A stretch of DNA of 64,000 nt from Candidatus Villigracilis affinis (GTDB lineage: Bacteria; Chloroflexota; Anaerolineae; Anaerolineales; Villigracilaceae), in NCBI GenBank assembly GCA_016718275.1, contig JADKEA010000020.1, positions 310,001 through 374,000 on the forward strand, written 5' to 3'. The position numbers and the translations under genes are program-made. The notes under the pieces are model-generated. The model did no database searches and was not told where the DNA came from. It worked only from the letters and a program-made list of their open reading frames with translations. Below, piece after piece: positions 52,244 through 61,145 of this stretch; the stretch's first letter is position 1; each line of letters opens with the position of its first letter.

Positions 52244-52876
52244 ATGTTGAAAGGGCTAATTGGTAAGAAGATCGGCATGACCCAGATCTTCGATGAGCAA
52301 GGTGTTGCCTATACGGTAACCCTCATCGAAGCTGGGCCATGTTACGTTACCCAGGTACGTACGCCGGAGAAGGAAGGTTATTCATCGGTACAACTGGGCT
52401 TTGGCGAAGTGAACCCCAAGCGCCTCACAGGTGGACAGTTGGGTCATTTTAAGGCCAATGAAATTTCCCCTGTGCGCTTCCTGCGCGAATTTCGAGCAAA
52501 AGATCATGGATTGAAGGTCGGCGACAAGATTAATGTTGTCGACGCTTTTGTCGTTGGTGAACGTGTCGATGTAATCGGCGTCAGCAAAGGCAAGGGCTTT
52601 GCCGGAGTTGTAAAGCGCTATCATTTCCATGGTATGAACGCCACGCACGGAACGTCCGACCGAAACCGCGCGCCAGGCTCGAACGGCTCAGGCACTACGC
52701 CTGGGCGAGTCTTGCGAGGATCGCGCCGCGCTGGTCATATGGGCGTGGATCGCGTCACCGCTCAGAACATCAAGATCGTCATGGTGGATGCGGAACGGAA
52801 TCTGCTCGCAATTAACGGCGCAGTTCCCGGTGGCAAGGGTAGTCTCGTCATGATCAAGGAAGCGCGCAAGCAATAG
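52244..52876 (+). CDS. rplC: 50S ribosomal protein L3
   Basis: 210 residues from ATG 52244; an in-frame TTG at 52238 is closer to the SD AAGGAG (52228-52233) but the family start is MLKGLIGKKIGMTQIF. The central extension with RNRAPGSNGSGTTPGRVLRG reaches the peptidyl-transferase centre. L3 initiates 50S assembly. Confidence 0.97.
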   Translation: MLKGLIGKKIGMTQIFDEQGVAYTVTLIEAGPCYVTQVRTPEKEGYSSVQLGFGEVNPKRLTGGQLGHFKANEISPVRFLREFRAKDHGLKVGDKINVVDAFVVGERVDVIGVSKGKGFAGVVKRYHFHGMNATHGTSDRNRAPGSNGSGTTPGRVLRGSRRAGHMGVDRVTAQNIKIVMVDAERNLLAINGAVPGGKGSLVMIKEARKQ

Positions 52877-52904
52877 GCGCGCAGGAAACGGGAGCCATAT
52901 AACC

Positions 52905-53534
52905 ATGAAAGTAGATGTTCTTGATTTGAAGGGCCAAAAGGTTCGCGAGATGGAATTGCCCGCGAATGTTTTTGAAGCCCCCGTAAATGTAGACCTGATG
53001 CATCAGGCATATACCCGACAAATGGCGAATGCTCGTCTTGGTACACATCAGACGAAGGTTCGTTCAGAGGTTAGAGGCGGTGGTCGAAAGCCGTTCAAGC
53101 AAAAAGGCACTGGTCGCGCCCGTCAGGGTTCCACCAATGCAGCCCAGTGGGTGGGTGGTGGCCGTATTCATACACCCCATCCCCGCAGCTATGAACAGCG
53201 CATGCCCAAGAAAATGCGCCTCGCCGCACTCCGCTCTGTATTGTCTGCCAAAGCCGCTGATGCTGGTATTGTTGTAGTGGATGATCTCGATATTAAAGAA
53301 CCGAAGACCCGCCTGATGGCTGAGGTTTTGGGCAGTTTGGTTGGTACATCAACCGCTCTGGTTTTGATGCCTGCAAAGGATCAGAACTACGACAACGTGA
53401 TGCGCTCTGCCAGCAACATCGAGAGCGCCAAAATCTTACTCGCAAGCTACTTGAATGTGCGTGACGTACTGAGTTTTGACAAAGTCGTCCTGCCGCTCAA
53501 GACAATTGATGCGCTCGTGGCGCACCTTGGATAG
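52905..53534 (+). CDS. rplD: 50S ribosomal protein L4
   Basis: 209 residues. The loop RGGGRKPFKQKGTGRARQGS lines the exit tunnel; the globular part follows. In E. coli L4 also represses the S10 operon by binding its leader, which is relevant to the structured RNA 5' of rplC. 28 bp separate it from rplC. Confidence 0.97.
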   Translation: MKVDVLDLKGQKVREMELPANVFEAPVNVDLMHQAYTRQMANARLGTHQTKVRSEVRGGGRKPFKQKGTGRARQGSTNAAQWVGGGRIHTPHPRSYEQRMPKKMRLAALRSVLSAKAADAGIVVVDDLDIKEPKTRLMAEVLGSLVGTSTALVLMPAKDQNYDNVMRSASNIESAKILLASYLNVRDVLSFDKVVLPLKTIDALVAHLG

Positions 53535-53543
53535 GAGAGAGAC

Positions 53544-53849
53544 ATGACCACGATTCACGATGTCCTCGTCCGCCCTCTGGTAACTGAAAAATCCAGCTTC
53601 CAGTCGGGCAAACTTGGCCAATATGTTTTTGTCGTCGCCGATAAGGCGACCCGTACCATGGTAAAGGATGCAATTGAAACCCTGTTCGATGTTACCGTGG
53701 CGCGTGTCAATATTATGAATGCTCCCGCCAAACGCGGACGCCGTACCAAGAGCCGTCGTTTGCTGGTGCGCCGCCCCTCGTTCAAGAAGGCAATCATTAC
53801 CCTTGCCGAGGGAAGCAAGTCCCTTGAAATCTTTGAAGGGGTGCAATAA
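53544..53849 (+). CDS. rplW: 50S ribosomal protein L23
   Basis: 101 residues starting TTIHDVLVRPLVTEKS, with the basic RGRRTKSRR loop. L23 lies at the tunnel exit and is the docking site for trigger factor and SRP. Its stop overlaps the rplB start (TAATG). Confidence 0.97.
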   Translation: MTTIHDVLVRPLVTEKSSFQSGKLGQYVFVVADKATRTMVKDAIETLFDVTVARVNIMNAPAKRGRRTKSRRLLVRRPSFKKAIITLAEGSKSLEIFEGVQ

Positions 53850-54685
53850 TGGCAGTTAAAAAGTACAAACCAGTAACTCCCGGCATGCGCGACATGACCG
53901 GTTACACCTTTGAGGAAATTACCAAGAGCACTCCTGAACGCGCGTTATTGGTAAAGAAAACAGCCCGCGGTGGTCGCAATGCTCAAGGTCGCGTTACAGT
54001 TCGTCATCGTGGTGGTGGCGCTCGCCGCTACATCCGTATCGTGGATTTTAAACGCGAAAAGCATGGCATTCCCGCCAAAGTGGCCGCTGTTGAATACGAT
54101 CCGAACCGCACAGCCCGCCTCGCTCTTCTTTTCTACGCGGATGGTGAGAAACGCTACATCATTTCACCTCTCGACTTGAAAGTTGGCGACGCCGTGATGT
54201 CTGGTCCGAATGCTGAAATTCGCCCTGGCAACGCTCTTCCGATCAGCAACATCCCGATCGGTACTTTGATCCATAACATCGAGGTAAAAGAAGGCAAGGG
54301 TGCTCAGCTTGTCCGCTCTGCGGGCGGCGCTGCACAATTGCTCGCCAAAGAGGGTGACTTTGCCCAGATCCGTATGCCCTCCGGTGAAGTTCGCCTTATC
54401 CATCAGGTCTGCTACGCAACGATTGGTCAGGTTGGTAATCTTGACCACAGCAATGTCAAACTGGGCAAAGCTGGACGCAAACGCCACATGGGCATTCGCC
54501 CCACAGTTCGTGGTACTGCAATGAGTCCTCGCGACCATCCACATGGTGGTGGTGAAGGCCGTCAGCCTGTCGGTCTCCCTGGTCCTAAGAGTCCGTGGGG
54601 TAAACCCACTCTCGGCAAGAAGACCCGCCGAAACAAAAAGACTGACCAGTACATCGTGCGCCGTCGCAGTAAGACGAACCGCTAA
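53849..54685 (+). CDS. rplB: 50S ribosomal protein L2
   Basis: 278 residues. The RNA-binding GGRNAQGRVTVRHRGGGARR and the conserved C-terminal SPRDHPHGGGEGRQPVG, containing the histidine implicated in peptidyl transfer, are intact. Translationally coupled to rplW. Confidence 0.98.
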   Translation: MAVKKYKPVTPGMRDMTGYTFEEITKSTPERALLVKKTARGGRNAQGRVTVRHRGGGARRYIRIVDFKREKHGIPAKVAAVEYDPNRTARLALLFYADGEKRYIISPLDLKVGDAVMSGPNAEIRPGNALPISNIPIGTLIHNIEVKEGKGAQLVRSAGGAAQLLAKEGDFAQIRMPSGEVRLIHQVCYATIGQVGNLDHSNVKLGKAGRKRHMGIRPTVRGTAMSPRDHPHGGGEGRQPVGLPGPKSPWGKPTLGKKTRRNKKTDQYIVRRRSKTNR

Positions 54686-54707
54686 GAATTAGACGAGGTA
54701 CGCATAT

Positions 54708-54986
54708 ATGTCAAGATCATTGAAAAAAGGCCCTTACATTGAGCCGAAACTGCTCAAACGTATCGAAGCCATGAACCAAAAAAATGAAAAGAAAGTCATC
54801 CGCACTTGGAGCCGCCCTTCTGTGATTTTCCCCCAGATGGTTGGACACACCATTGCGGTGCATGACGGACGCCGCCACGTGCCGATCTACATTACCGAAA
54901 ACATGGTCGGCCATCGATTGGGTGAGTTCGCCCCGACACGGACCTTCCGTGGTCACCAGACCAGCGAGAAAGCCGCTTCGGCGTAG
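54708..54986 (+). CDS. rpsS: 30S ribosomal protein S19
   Basis: 92 residues, starting SRSLKKGPYIEPKL, with the RRHVPIYITENMVGHRLGEF signature. It binds 16S rRNA in the 30S head with S13. Confidence 0.98.
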   Translation: MSRSLKKGPYIEPKLLKRIEAMNQKNEKKVIRTWSRPSVIFPQMVGHTIAVHDGRRHVPIYITENMVGHRLGEFAPTRTFRGHQTSEKAASA

Positions 54987-54997
54987 GAGAGTGAGAT

Positions 54998-55339
54998 ATG
55001 AGCGATATTCATGCAAAAATCAGCCATCTTTCCCTCTCTGCACAGAAAGTCCGCATCGTGATCGATATGGTGCGTGGCAAGAGTGCAAATGAAGCCCTGG
55101 AGATCCTCCGCTTCGTTAACAAACGCGCCGCATTGCCAGTGCAAAAGTTAGTTGCATCGGCAGTGGCCAACGCCGAAGAAAACTTTGGTGTCAGCCGCGA
55201 CGATCTGTATGTTGCCAAGATCACAGCCGATGAAGCCCCGACACGCAAGTGGCGCCGCTTTGGAGCTCGTGGCCGTTTCAAGCCGATATTACGCCGCAGT
55301 TCACATGTGACTGTTGTATTACGCGAGCGCGGAGCTTAA
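54998..55339 (+). CDS. rplV: 50S ribosomal protein L22
   Basis: 113 residues. SAQKVRIVIDMVRGKSANEAL and the beta-hairpin loop around PTRKWRRFGARGRFKPI, which reaches the exit tunnel, are visible. 11 bp after rpsS. Confidence 0.97.
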   Translation: MSDIHAKISHLSLSAQKVRIVIDMVRGKSANEALEILRFVNKRAALPVQKLVASAVANAEENFGVSRDDLYVAKITADEAPTRKWRRFGARGRFKPILRRSSHVTVVLRERGA

Positions 55340-55348
55340 GGAGATTTT

Positions 55349-56098
55349 ATGGGTCGTAAAGTACATCCTATTGGTTTTCGTTTAGGGATCAATCAGCCCT
55401 GGGGTGGGCGTTGGTTTGCCGAAGGCGCCACCTATCGTCAGCAGTTACATCAGGATTTTGCCATTCGTTCTCTGTTACTTGGCAAATTTTCCAAAGGTGG
55501 TGCTGCAGCCAGTGAAGTCGTTCGCGGTCTTCGCAAGCAAATGCCCGATGCCGTGAAAGATGGCAAAGCTGGAATCTCCCGTGTCGATGTCGAACGCACA
55601 CCTGGTAAGGTCCGCGTTTCCATTTACACCGCCAAGCCCGGTATTTTGATCGGACGCAAAGGCGAAGGCGTGAAGAAGATCCGCCAGGCGCTGGAAACTT
55701 TGGCAGGCAAGAAAGTCGAGTTGGATATCAAAGAGATTTCCTCTCCCGACACCGATGCCATGTTGGTCGCCAAGAACATTGCTGATCAGCTTGAGCGTCG
55801 TATCGCCTACCGCCGCGCAATGAAGCGTGCCATTCAGCAGGCCATCAAGCAGGGCGCTGAAGGCATCAAGATTTTGGTCGGTGGTCGTTTGGGCGGCGCG
55901 GAAATGTCCCGCGACGTGTGGTTGCGCGAAGGCCGTGTGCCTCTGCAAACCCTGCGTGCCAACCTTGATTTCGCCACTACAGAAGCTTTAACCACCTACG
56001 GCCAGATCGGTATCAAGGTCTGGATCTACAAAGGTGAATCGGTTCCTGAAGTTGAAGAAAAAGCTGAAGCGACGGAAGGCGTGTACGTCAGCGAGTAA
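55349..56098 (+). CDS. rpsC: 30S ribosomal protein S3
   Basis: 249 residues. N-terminal MGRKVHPIGFRLG, KH domain with LIGRKGEGVKKIR, and C-terminal GAEGIKILVGGRLGGAEMSR. The KH-domain and C-terminal part form the mRNA entry channel helicase with S4 and S5. A ~30-residue acidic tail ends the protein. Confidence 0.98.
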   Translation: MGRKVHPIGFRLGINQPWGGRWFAEGATYRQQLHQDFAIRSLLLGKFSKGGAAASEVVRGLRKQMPDAVKDGKAGISRVDVERTPGKVRVSIYTAKPGILIGRKGEGVKKIRQALETLAGKKVELDIKEISSPDTDAMLVAKNIADQLERRIAYRRAMKRAIQQAIKQGAEGIKILVGGRLGGAEMSRDVWLREGRVPLQTLRANLDFATTEALTTYGQIGIKVWIYKGESVPEVEEKAEATEGVYVSE

Positions 56099-56130
56099 TC
56101 GCGACGTCACACTGAGATGAGGTAATTGAT

Positions 56131-56550
56131 ATGTTAATGCCGAAGCGTGTAAAGTGGCGCAAGCAGATGCGCGGTCGTATGAAGGGTAAAGCTCTCCGCG
56201 GAGCGGAAGTTTCCTTCGGCGAATTTGGTCTGCAGGCGCTGGAACCGGGCTGGGTAACAGCCCGCCAAATTGAAGCAGCTCGTCGCTCCATTGTTCGTGG
56301 AATGAAGCGTCGTGGAAAGGTCTGGATCCGCATTTTCCCGTCCAAGCCTTTTACACACAAACCACCCGAGACCCGCATGGGTTCCGGTAAAGGTAATGTG
56401 GAGTACTACGTGGCAGTGGTCAAGCCAGGCCGTGTCATGTTCGAAGTAGGTGGCTTGCCGGGCGACATTGCTGTTGCCGCCTTGAAGAGCGCGCAATACA
56501 AATTCTCCATTAAGACCAAAGTCGTGGGTCGCCACGCGGAAGGAGAATAG
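56131..56550 (+). CDS. rplP: 50S ribosomal protein L16
   Basis: 139 residues, starting MLMPKRVKWRKQMRGRMKG, with the conserved RMGSGKGN and KPGRVMFEVGG segments. It binds 23S rRNA near the A site. Confidence 0.98.
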   Translation: MLMPKRVKWRKQMRGRMKGKALRGAEVSFGEFGLQALEPGWVTARQIEAARRSIVRGMKRRGKVWIRIFPSKPFTHKPPETRMGSGKGNVEYYVAVVKPGRVMFEVGGLPGDIAVAALKSAQYKFSIKTKVVGRHAEGE

Positions 56551-56553
56551 AAG

Positions 56554-56769
56554 ATGAAGTCTATGAAAGTGGAAGAAATCCGCAAAATGGCAGCGGAGGA
56601 AATCCGTAAGAAACTCACGGACACGCGCGATGAATTGATGAAATTGCGCTTTCAGCAGGTGAGCGGCCAATTGACTGACACCAGCAGCCTGCCAGCTCTG
56701 CGCCGCAACGTCGCCCGCATGGAAACGGTCTTGCGCGAGCTTGAGAACGCTGTTGTGGAAGGTGCATAA
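56554..56769 (+). CDS. rpmC: 50S ribosomal protein L29
   Basis: 71 residues, two-helix protein with RDELMKLRFQQVSGQL and RRNVARMETVLRE. It sits near the tunnel exit beside L23. ATG 56554 has SD AGGAG; ATG 56563 is a possible alternative. Overlaps rpsQ by one base. Confidence 0.95.
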   Translation: MKSMKVEEIRKMAAEEIRKKLTDTRDELMKLRFQQVSGQLTDTSSLPALRRNVARMETVLRELENAVVEGA

Positions 56770-57041
56770 TGAATAATCGTCGTCGTATGACTGGTGTAGT
56801 GACCAGCAATAAAATGACCAAGACTGTCGTGGTGGAGATCACCCGCAAGTTTCGTCACCCTCTTTACAAGAAGGTGGTGTATTCGAGCGCGCGCGTAAAG
56901 GCGCATGATGAAATCGGCTGTCAGATCGGTGATCAGGTCCAGATCGTTGAGACCCGTCCGTTATCCCGCGACAAGCGATGGGCAGTTGAAACCATCGTCA
57001 AGCGTGAGACACGCACCGCTGATCAGGGTGTAGGAGAATAG
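56769..57041 (+). CDS. rpsQ: 30S ribosomal protein S17
   Basis: 90 residues with OB fold: RMTGVVTSNKMTKTVVVEI and KKVVYSSARVKAHDE. A primary 16S rRNA binder. Start overlaps the rpmC stop (TAATG). Confidence 0.97.
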   Translation: MNNRRRMTGVVTSNKMTKTVVVEITRKFRHPLYKKVVYSSARVKAHDEIGCQIGDQVQIVETRPLSRDKRWAVETIVKRETRTADQGVGE

Positions 57042-57044
57042 GCC

Positions 57045-57416
57045 ATGATCCAGCAGGAGTCACGTTTGAAAATTGCCGATAATACCGGCGCCCGCGAAAT
57101 ACTTGTCATTCAAGTATTAGGCGGTTCCAGACGCAAGTACGGAGCGATTGGTGATATTGTGGTGGCAACGGTCAAAGCTGCCGCCCCCCAGGGCTCTGTA
57201 AAGAAGAGTGAAGTTGTAAAGGCCGTCATTGTGCGTTGCAAGAAAGAGTGGCGCCGTGAGGATGGCTCATACATCCGCTTTGATGATAACGCCGCGGTCA
57301 TCCTCGATGCTGATGGCGAAAACCCGAGGGGCACACGTATCTTTGGACCCGTGGCGCGCGAACTGCGCGACAAAGGCTACATGAAGATTGTGTCGCTGGC
57401 CCCGGAAGTGCTGTAG
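57045..57416 (+). CDS. rplN: 50S ribosomal protein L14
   Basis: 123 residues. MIQQESRLKIADNTGAREI and the FDDNAAVILDADGENPRGTR segment are family hallmarks. L14 forms the intersubunit bridge and is bound by RsfS. It is preceded by a 3-bp spacer. Confidence 0.98.
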   Translation: MIQQESRLKIADNTGAREILVIQVLGGSRRKYGAIGDIVVATVKAAAPQGSVKKSEVVKAVIVRCKKEWRREDGSYIRFDDNAAVILDADGENPRGTRIFGPVARELRDKGYMKIVSLAPEVL

Positions 57417-57425
57417 GAGCGAAGA

Positions 57426-57755
57426 ATGAAAGTAAAGATTCGAAAAGGCGATACAGTAGAAGTAATCAGCGGCCGCCTTGAAGACAAAGGCAAACGCGGC
57501 GAAGTCATCAACGTTATTCTCGATGACCGACGCGTGGTTGTACAGGGTGTGAACATTCGCACCAAGCACCAGAAACAGGTGCAGGCTGGAAACCGCCAAA
57601 TGAACCCGGGCAGGATCCAGTTTGAAGGGCCGATCGACATCTCGAACGTGATGCTGGTTTGCCCCAAATGCAGTGAAGCCACTCGTGTTGGAATTCAACG
57701 CGATGATGACGGCGCTCACCGTGTTTGCAAGAACTGTGAAGCCATGATTGACTAG
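57426..57755 (+). CDS. rplX: 50S ribosomal protein L24
   Basis: 109 residues. The KOW motif lies at the start (KIRKGDTVEVISGRLEDKGKRGEV spans it). The C-terminus carries two CxxC pairs, CPKC and CKNC, suggesting a zinc-binding tail as in many L24 proteins. Assembly initiator near the tunnel exit. Confidence 0.97.
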   Translation: MKVKIRKGDTVEVISGRLEDKGKRGEVINVILDDRRVVVQGVNIRTKHQKQVQAGNRQMNPGRIQFEGPIDISNVMLVCPKCSEATRVGIQRDDDGAHRVCKNCEAMID

Positions 57756-57772
57756 GCCGTGGAGCAGATAAA

Positions 57773-58327
57773 ATGAACAGAATGCAAGAACTCTATAACA
57801 AGGAAGTAGCCCCGGCCCTGTTCAAGTCGTTCGGTTTCAAGAACGTAATGCAGGTGCCGCGTATCGAAAAGGTCGTTTTGAACATTGGCCTTGGCGAGGC
57901 GATGGACAACCCGAAGGCCCTTGAAGCTGCCACCGCAGACTTGACGCAGATCTCCGCACAGAAGCCTGTGCAGACCAAGGCTCGCAAAAGCATCGCGAAC
58001 TTCAAATTGCGTGAAGGCCGTCTTATCGGTGCAAAGGTAACTTTGCGTGGCCCTCGTATGTGGGCATTCATTGATCGTCTCTTTAACATTGCCCTGCCGC
58101 GCGTACGCGATTTTCGCGGTGTTTCGGCGAATGCATTTGATGGTCGTGGAAATTACACACTGGGTCTCAAGGACCAATTGGTTTTCCCTGAGATCGAGTA
58201 TGACAAAATTGACAAATTGCGCGGTATGGAAATCACAATTGTGACTTCTGCCCAGAATGATGACCACGCCCGCGCATTGTTGCGATTGCTTGGAATGCCG
58301 TTTAGCAGCAACAAGAAGGAAGCTTAA
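57773..58327 (+). CDS. rplE: 50S ribosomal protein L5
   Basis: 184 residues. KPVQTKARKSIANFKLREG and the C-terminal EIEYDKIDKLRGMEITIVTS are conserved. L5 binds 5S rRNA with L18 (59509). Confidence 0.97.
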   Translation: MNRMQELYNKEVAPALFKSFGFKNVMQVPRIEKVVLNIGLGEAMDNPKALEAATADLTQISAQKPVQTKARKSIANFKLREGRLIGAKVTLRGPRMWAFIDRLFNIALPRVRDFRGVSANAFDGRGNYTLGLKDQLVFPEIEYDKIDKLRGMEITIVTSAQNDDHARALLRLLGMPFSSNKKEA

Positions 58328-58330
58328 TCT

Positions 58331-58513
58331 ATGGCAAAGAAATGTATGCAATATCGAGAACTGCGCCGCAAACATGCTGTTCAGGTGCGCAATCGTTGTC
58401 AGCGTTGTGGACGCCCACGCGGTTTTATCCGCCGCTTCGGCTTGTGCCGCATTTGCTTCCGTGAATTAGCTCTGACGGGCAAAATCCCCGGCGTCGTAAA
58501 GGCATCCTGGTAG
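58331..58513 (+). CDS. rpsN: 30S ribosomal protein S14, zinc-binding (type Z)
   Basis: 60 residues, the short zinc-dependent form. Two CxxC pairs, CQRC and CRIC, lie in RNRCQRCGRPRG and FGLCRICFRE. Its position between rplE and rpsH is standard. Three bases separate it from rplE. Confidence 0.98.
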   Translation: MAKKCMQYRELRRKHAVQVRNRCQRCGRPRGFIRRFGLCRICFRELALTGKIPGVVKASW

Positions 58514-58532
58514 CCCCAGGTGGAGGAAGATC

Positions 58533-58946
58533 ATGTCATTTACTGATCCGATCGCTGATATGTTGACCCGCATTCGCAATGCTGTGCTGGCTGGCCATGC
58601 CCAGGTTGCAATGCCCAACTCAAAGATTAAAGTAGAGATCGCCAAGATCCTCAAGGATGAAGGCTTTCTCGAAGGTTTCGAAGTGGTGGAAGGTGAACGC
58701 GAGGCTCAGAAGGTCCTGCGCGTGAAGCTGAAGTATGTTGGTGAACGTCGCCAGCGTAAGGCAGTGCTCTCTGGTTTGGAACGTGTAAGCAAACCAGGCC
58801 GCCGCATCTACACCAAGAAGACGGACATTCCGTGGGTGCTTTCAGGTATTGGCGTTGCCATTATCTCCACACCCAAGGGTGTTATGACCGGCGTACGCGC
58901 TCGACAGTTGGGCGTGGGCGGCGAGATCATTTGCAAGGTGTGGTAG
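58533..58946 (+). CDS. rpsH: 30S ribosomal protein S8
   Basis: 137 residues: DPIADMLTRIRNAVLAGH at the start and STPKGVMTGVRARQLGVGGE at the end. S8 binds helix 21 of 16S rRNA and is the classical repressor of spc-type operons. Confidence 0.98.
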   Translation: MSFTDPIADMLTRIRNAVLAGHAQVAMPNSKIKVEIAKILKDEGFLEGFEVVEGEREAQKVLRVKLKYVGERRQRKAVLSGLERVSKPGRRIYTKKTDIPWVLSGIGVAIISTPKGVMTGVRARQLGVGGEIICKVW

Positions 58947-58956
58947 GAGGTTTATC

Positions 58957-59505
58957 GTGTCTCGCATTGGTCGATTGCCTATTGATATTCCCGGCGGCGT
59001 ACAGGTGAACGTGAACGGTTTGGATGTTCACGTGAAGGGCCCGAAGGGTGAGTTGAAGAGATCGTTTTCCCGCTTGGTTGGAATCAAAATGGAAAACAAT
59101 CAATTGAACATTACCCGCAATTCGGAAAACCCCGCCGAACGCGCCATGCATGGTACTGTCCGCGCAGTGATCGCAAACATGATTCACGGCGTTAGCAAGG
59201 GTTTTGAAGTTGTTCTCCAGGTTGAAGGCGTGGGTTACCGCGCTGAAATGGAAGGGAAGAACCTCGCCCTGTTTGTTGGTTACTCACACCCGGTCAAGAT
59301 GGAACCCCCGGCTGGTGTAACATTTGAAACGGACGCAAAGACCCGTCAGATCAAAGTTTCGGGTTTTGATAAAGAATTAATCGGTCAGATTGCTGCGAAT
59401 ATTCGCAAAGTACGCCCGCCTGAGCCGTACCATGGCAAGGGTCTGCGCTACCTGGGCGAACGCGTCCGCCGCAAAGCTGGTAAAGCTGGAAAAGGAGCCA
59501 AGTAA
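58957..59505 (+). CDS. rplF: 50S ribosomal protein L6
   Basis: 182 residues with two repeated domains and the terminal signature PEPYHGKGLRYLGERVRRK. The start is GTG 58957, supported by the SD GGAGG (58946-58950). L6 lies near the sarcin-ricin loop. Confidence 0.97.
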   Translation: MSRIGRLPIDIPGGVQVNVNGLDVHVKGPKGELKRSFSRLVGIKMENNQLNITRNSENPAERAMHGTVRAVIANMIHGVSKGFEVVLQVEGVGYRAEMEGKNLALFVGYSHPVKMEPPAGVTFETDAKTRQIKVSGFDKELIGQIAANIRKVRPPEPYHGKGLRYLGERVRRKAGKAGKGAK

Positions 59506-59508
59506 GCT

Positions 59509-59874
59509 ATGGCTAAGAAGAGTCGCTCTCTCGCTCGTGAACGCCGCCATGTGCGCGTTCGCAAGCATGTACATGGAACTGCCGATCGCCCGCGCTTGAA
59601 CGTGTTCAAGAGCCTTTCCGGTATCTATGCCCAGATCATTGACGATCACGAAGGCAATACCCTGGTTTCCGCGTCCACAGTGGACAAGGATCTGCGCGAG
59701 CAGGTAAAGGGTATGAAAAAGACCGAACAGGCCAAGGCCATTGGTAAGGCGGTGGCGGAACGTGCCAAATCCAAAGGGATTTCCACAATTGTGTTTGATC
59801 GTGGCGGTTTCCGTTATGTTGGTCGTGTCAAAGCCCTTGCTGATGGTGCCCGCGAAGGCGGTTTGCAATTCTAG
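59509..59874 (+). CDS. rplR: 50S ribosomal protein L18
   Basis: 121 residues: RERRHVRVRKHVHGTADRPR and the GISTIVFDRGGFRYVGRVKA ending. It binds 5S rRNA together with L5. Confidence 0.97.
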   Translation: MAKKSRSLARERRHVRVRKHVHGTADRPRLNVFKSLSGIYAQIIDDHEGNTLVSASTVDKDLREQVKGMKKTEQAKAIGKAVAERAKSKGISTIVFDRGGFRYVGRVKALADGAREGGLQF

Positions 59875-59921
59875 AAGTTGTAGCGGCGAATTAATTCGTT
59901 GCTACGTTACTGGAGAAAGAT

Positions 59922-60470
59922 ATGGCAGAAAAGCAATTTACTGATAAGCAGCAATTTGAAACACAGGACGCCTTTGAAGAGCGTGTTATTGAGATTGCCC
60001 GCGTTGCAAAAGTGGTAAAGGGTGGTCGTCGCTTTCGCTTCCGCGTGACAGTTGTCGTTGGTGACAAGAACGGTACCATCGGCATGGGCACTGGGAAGGC
60101 GAATGCTGTTCCTGACGCCATGCGCAAAGCTTCTGAACGCGCTCGCAAGGATTTGCGTGTAGTGAACCTCTCCAACACCACCATTCCGCACGAATCATTG
60201 GGTAAGGTGGCTGGCGCAAAAGTCTTCCTCAAGCCCGCCTCCGCTGGTACTGGCGTTATCGCCGCTGGTGGTGTGCGCGCTGTATTGGAACTCGCTGGCG
60301 TTCGTGACATTCTCACCAAGTCCATGGGTAGCGCAAACGTTTTGAACGTGGTTATGGCTACCTTTGGCGCTCTGGAAGGCTTGCGTTCTCCCGCAAATGA
60401 AGCGGCTCGCCGCGGCAAGCGTACGGAAGAATTAATGCCCTTCTGGGAACGGAGGAAGCAACATGCCTAA
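59922..60470 (+). CDS. rpsE: 30S ribosomal protein S5
   Basis: 182 residues. A charged N-terminal extension of about 22 residues is followed by the dsRNA-binding-like domain (RVAKVVKGGRRFRF) and the VGDKNGTIGMGTGKANAVPD segment. SD GGAGA. It overlaps rpmD by 8 bp. Confidence 0.97.
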   Translation: MAEKQFTDKQQFETQDAFEERVIEIARVAKVVKGGRRFRFRVTVVVGDKNGTIGMGTGKANAVPDAMRKASERARKDLRVVNLSNTTIPHESLGKVAGAKVFLKPASAGTGVIAAGGVRAVLELAGVRDILTKSMGSANVLNVVMATFGALEGLRSPANEAARRGKRTEELMPFWERRKQHA

Positions 60471-60660
60471 GCAAGCAACTTCCGGAAAGACCCTGCGCGT
60501 GACTTGGGTGAAAAGCGATATTGGCTTTCCCAAGGATCAAAAAGCCACTATTAAAGCACTGGGCTTGCGCAGATTACATCAAACTGTTGAGCACAAGGAT
60601 ACGCCCGCCCTTCGTGGTATGTTGAACAAGGTCGTTCATTTGCTCAAGATCGAAGAGTAG
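60463..60660 (+). CDS. rpmD: 50S ribosomal protein L30
   Basis: 65 residues: LRVTWVKSDIGFPKDQKATI, then LGLRRLHQTVEHKDTPALRG. Short bacterial-type L30. The start lies inside the end of rpsE, indicating coupled translation. Confidence 0.96.
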   Translation: MPKQATSGKTLRVTWVKSDIGFPKDQKATIKALGLRRLHQTVEHKDTPALRGMLNKVVHLLKIEE

Positions 60661-60667
60661 GTTGAAT

Positions 60668-61123
60668 ATGAAACTTCACGATCTCGTACCCAATGTTGGG
60701 TCAAAAAAGAATCGAAAGCGCGTTGGACGCGGTATCTCAGCAGGGCAGGGTAAAACCGCCGGTCGTGGTACCAAAGGCGCTGGTGCTCGCTCCGGCGAAG
60801 GCGGTCACGCTTATCGTCAGGGTGGTAACCTGCCGTTCTTCCGCCGCCTGCCATTTATCCGCGGTGAAGGATTTACCCCGCCAAATCAGGTTTCCTATAA
60901 TGAAGTGAACCTTGATCAACTTTCACAGGCCTTTCAGGCCAATGCCGATGTGACTCCTGAAGCCCTTGAGCAGGCACATCTCCTGCGCGACTCACGCAAC
61001 CCGACAGTTGTTTTGGGACGCGGTGAGATTACCGTGGCCCTCAAAGTGAAGGCACATCGTGTAAGCGCGGGCGCCAAAGCCAAGATCGAAAAGGCTGGCG
61101 GCTCGGTCGAATTGATCGCCTAA
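60668..61123 (+). CDS. rplO: 50S ribosomal protein L15
   Basis: 151 residues from ATG 60668; an in-frame TTG at 60662 is less likely. The glycine/basic N-terminal arm (GRGISAGQGKTAGRGTKGAG) and GGNLPFFRRLPFIRG are typical. It precedes secY as in most bacteria. Confidence 0.97.
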   Translation: MKLHDLVPNVGSKKNRKRVGRGISAGQGKTAGRGTKGAGARSGEGGHAYRQGGNLPFFRRLPFIRGEGFTPPNQVSYNEVNLDQLSQAFQANADVTPEALEQAHLLRDSRNPTVVLGRGEITVALKVKAHRVSAGAKAKIEKAGGSVELIA

Positions 61124-61145
61124 CCCCTATTAAAGGATACTTTGC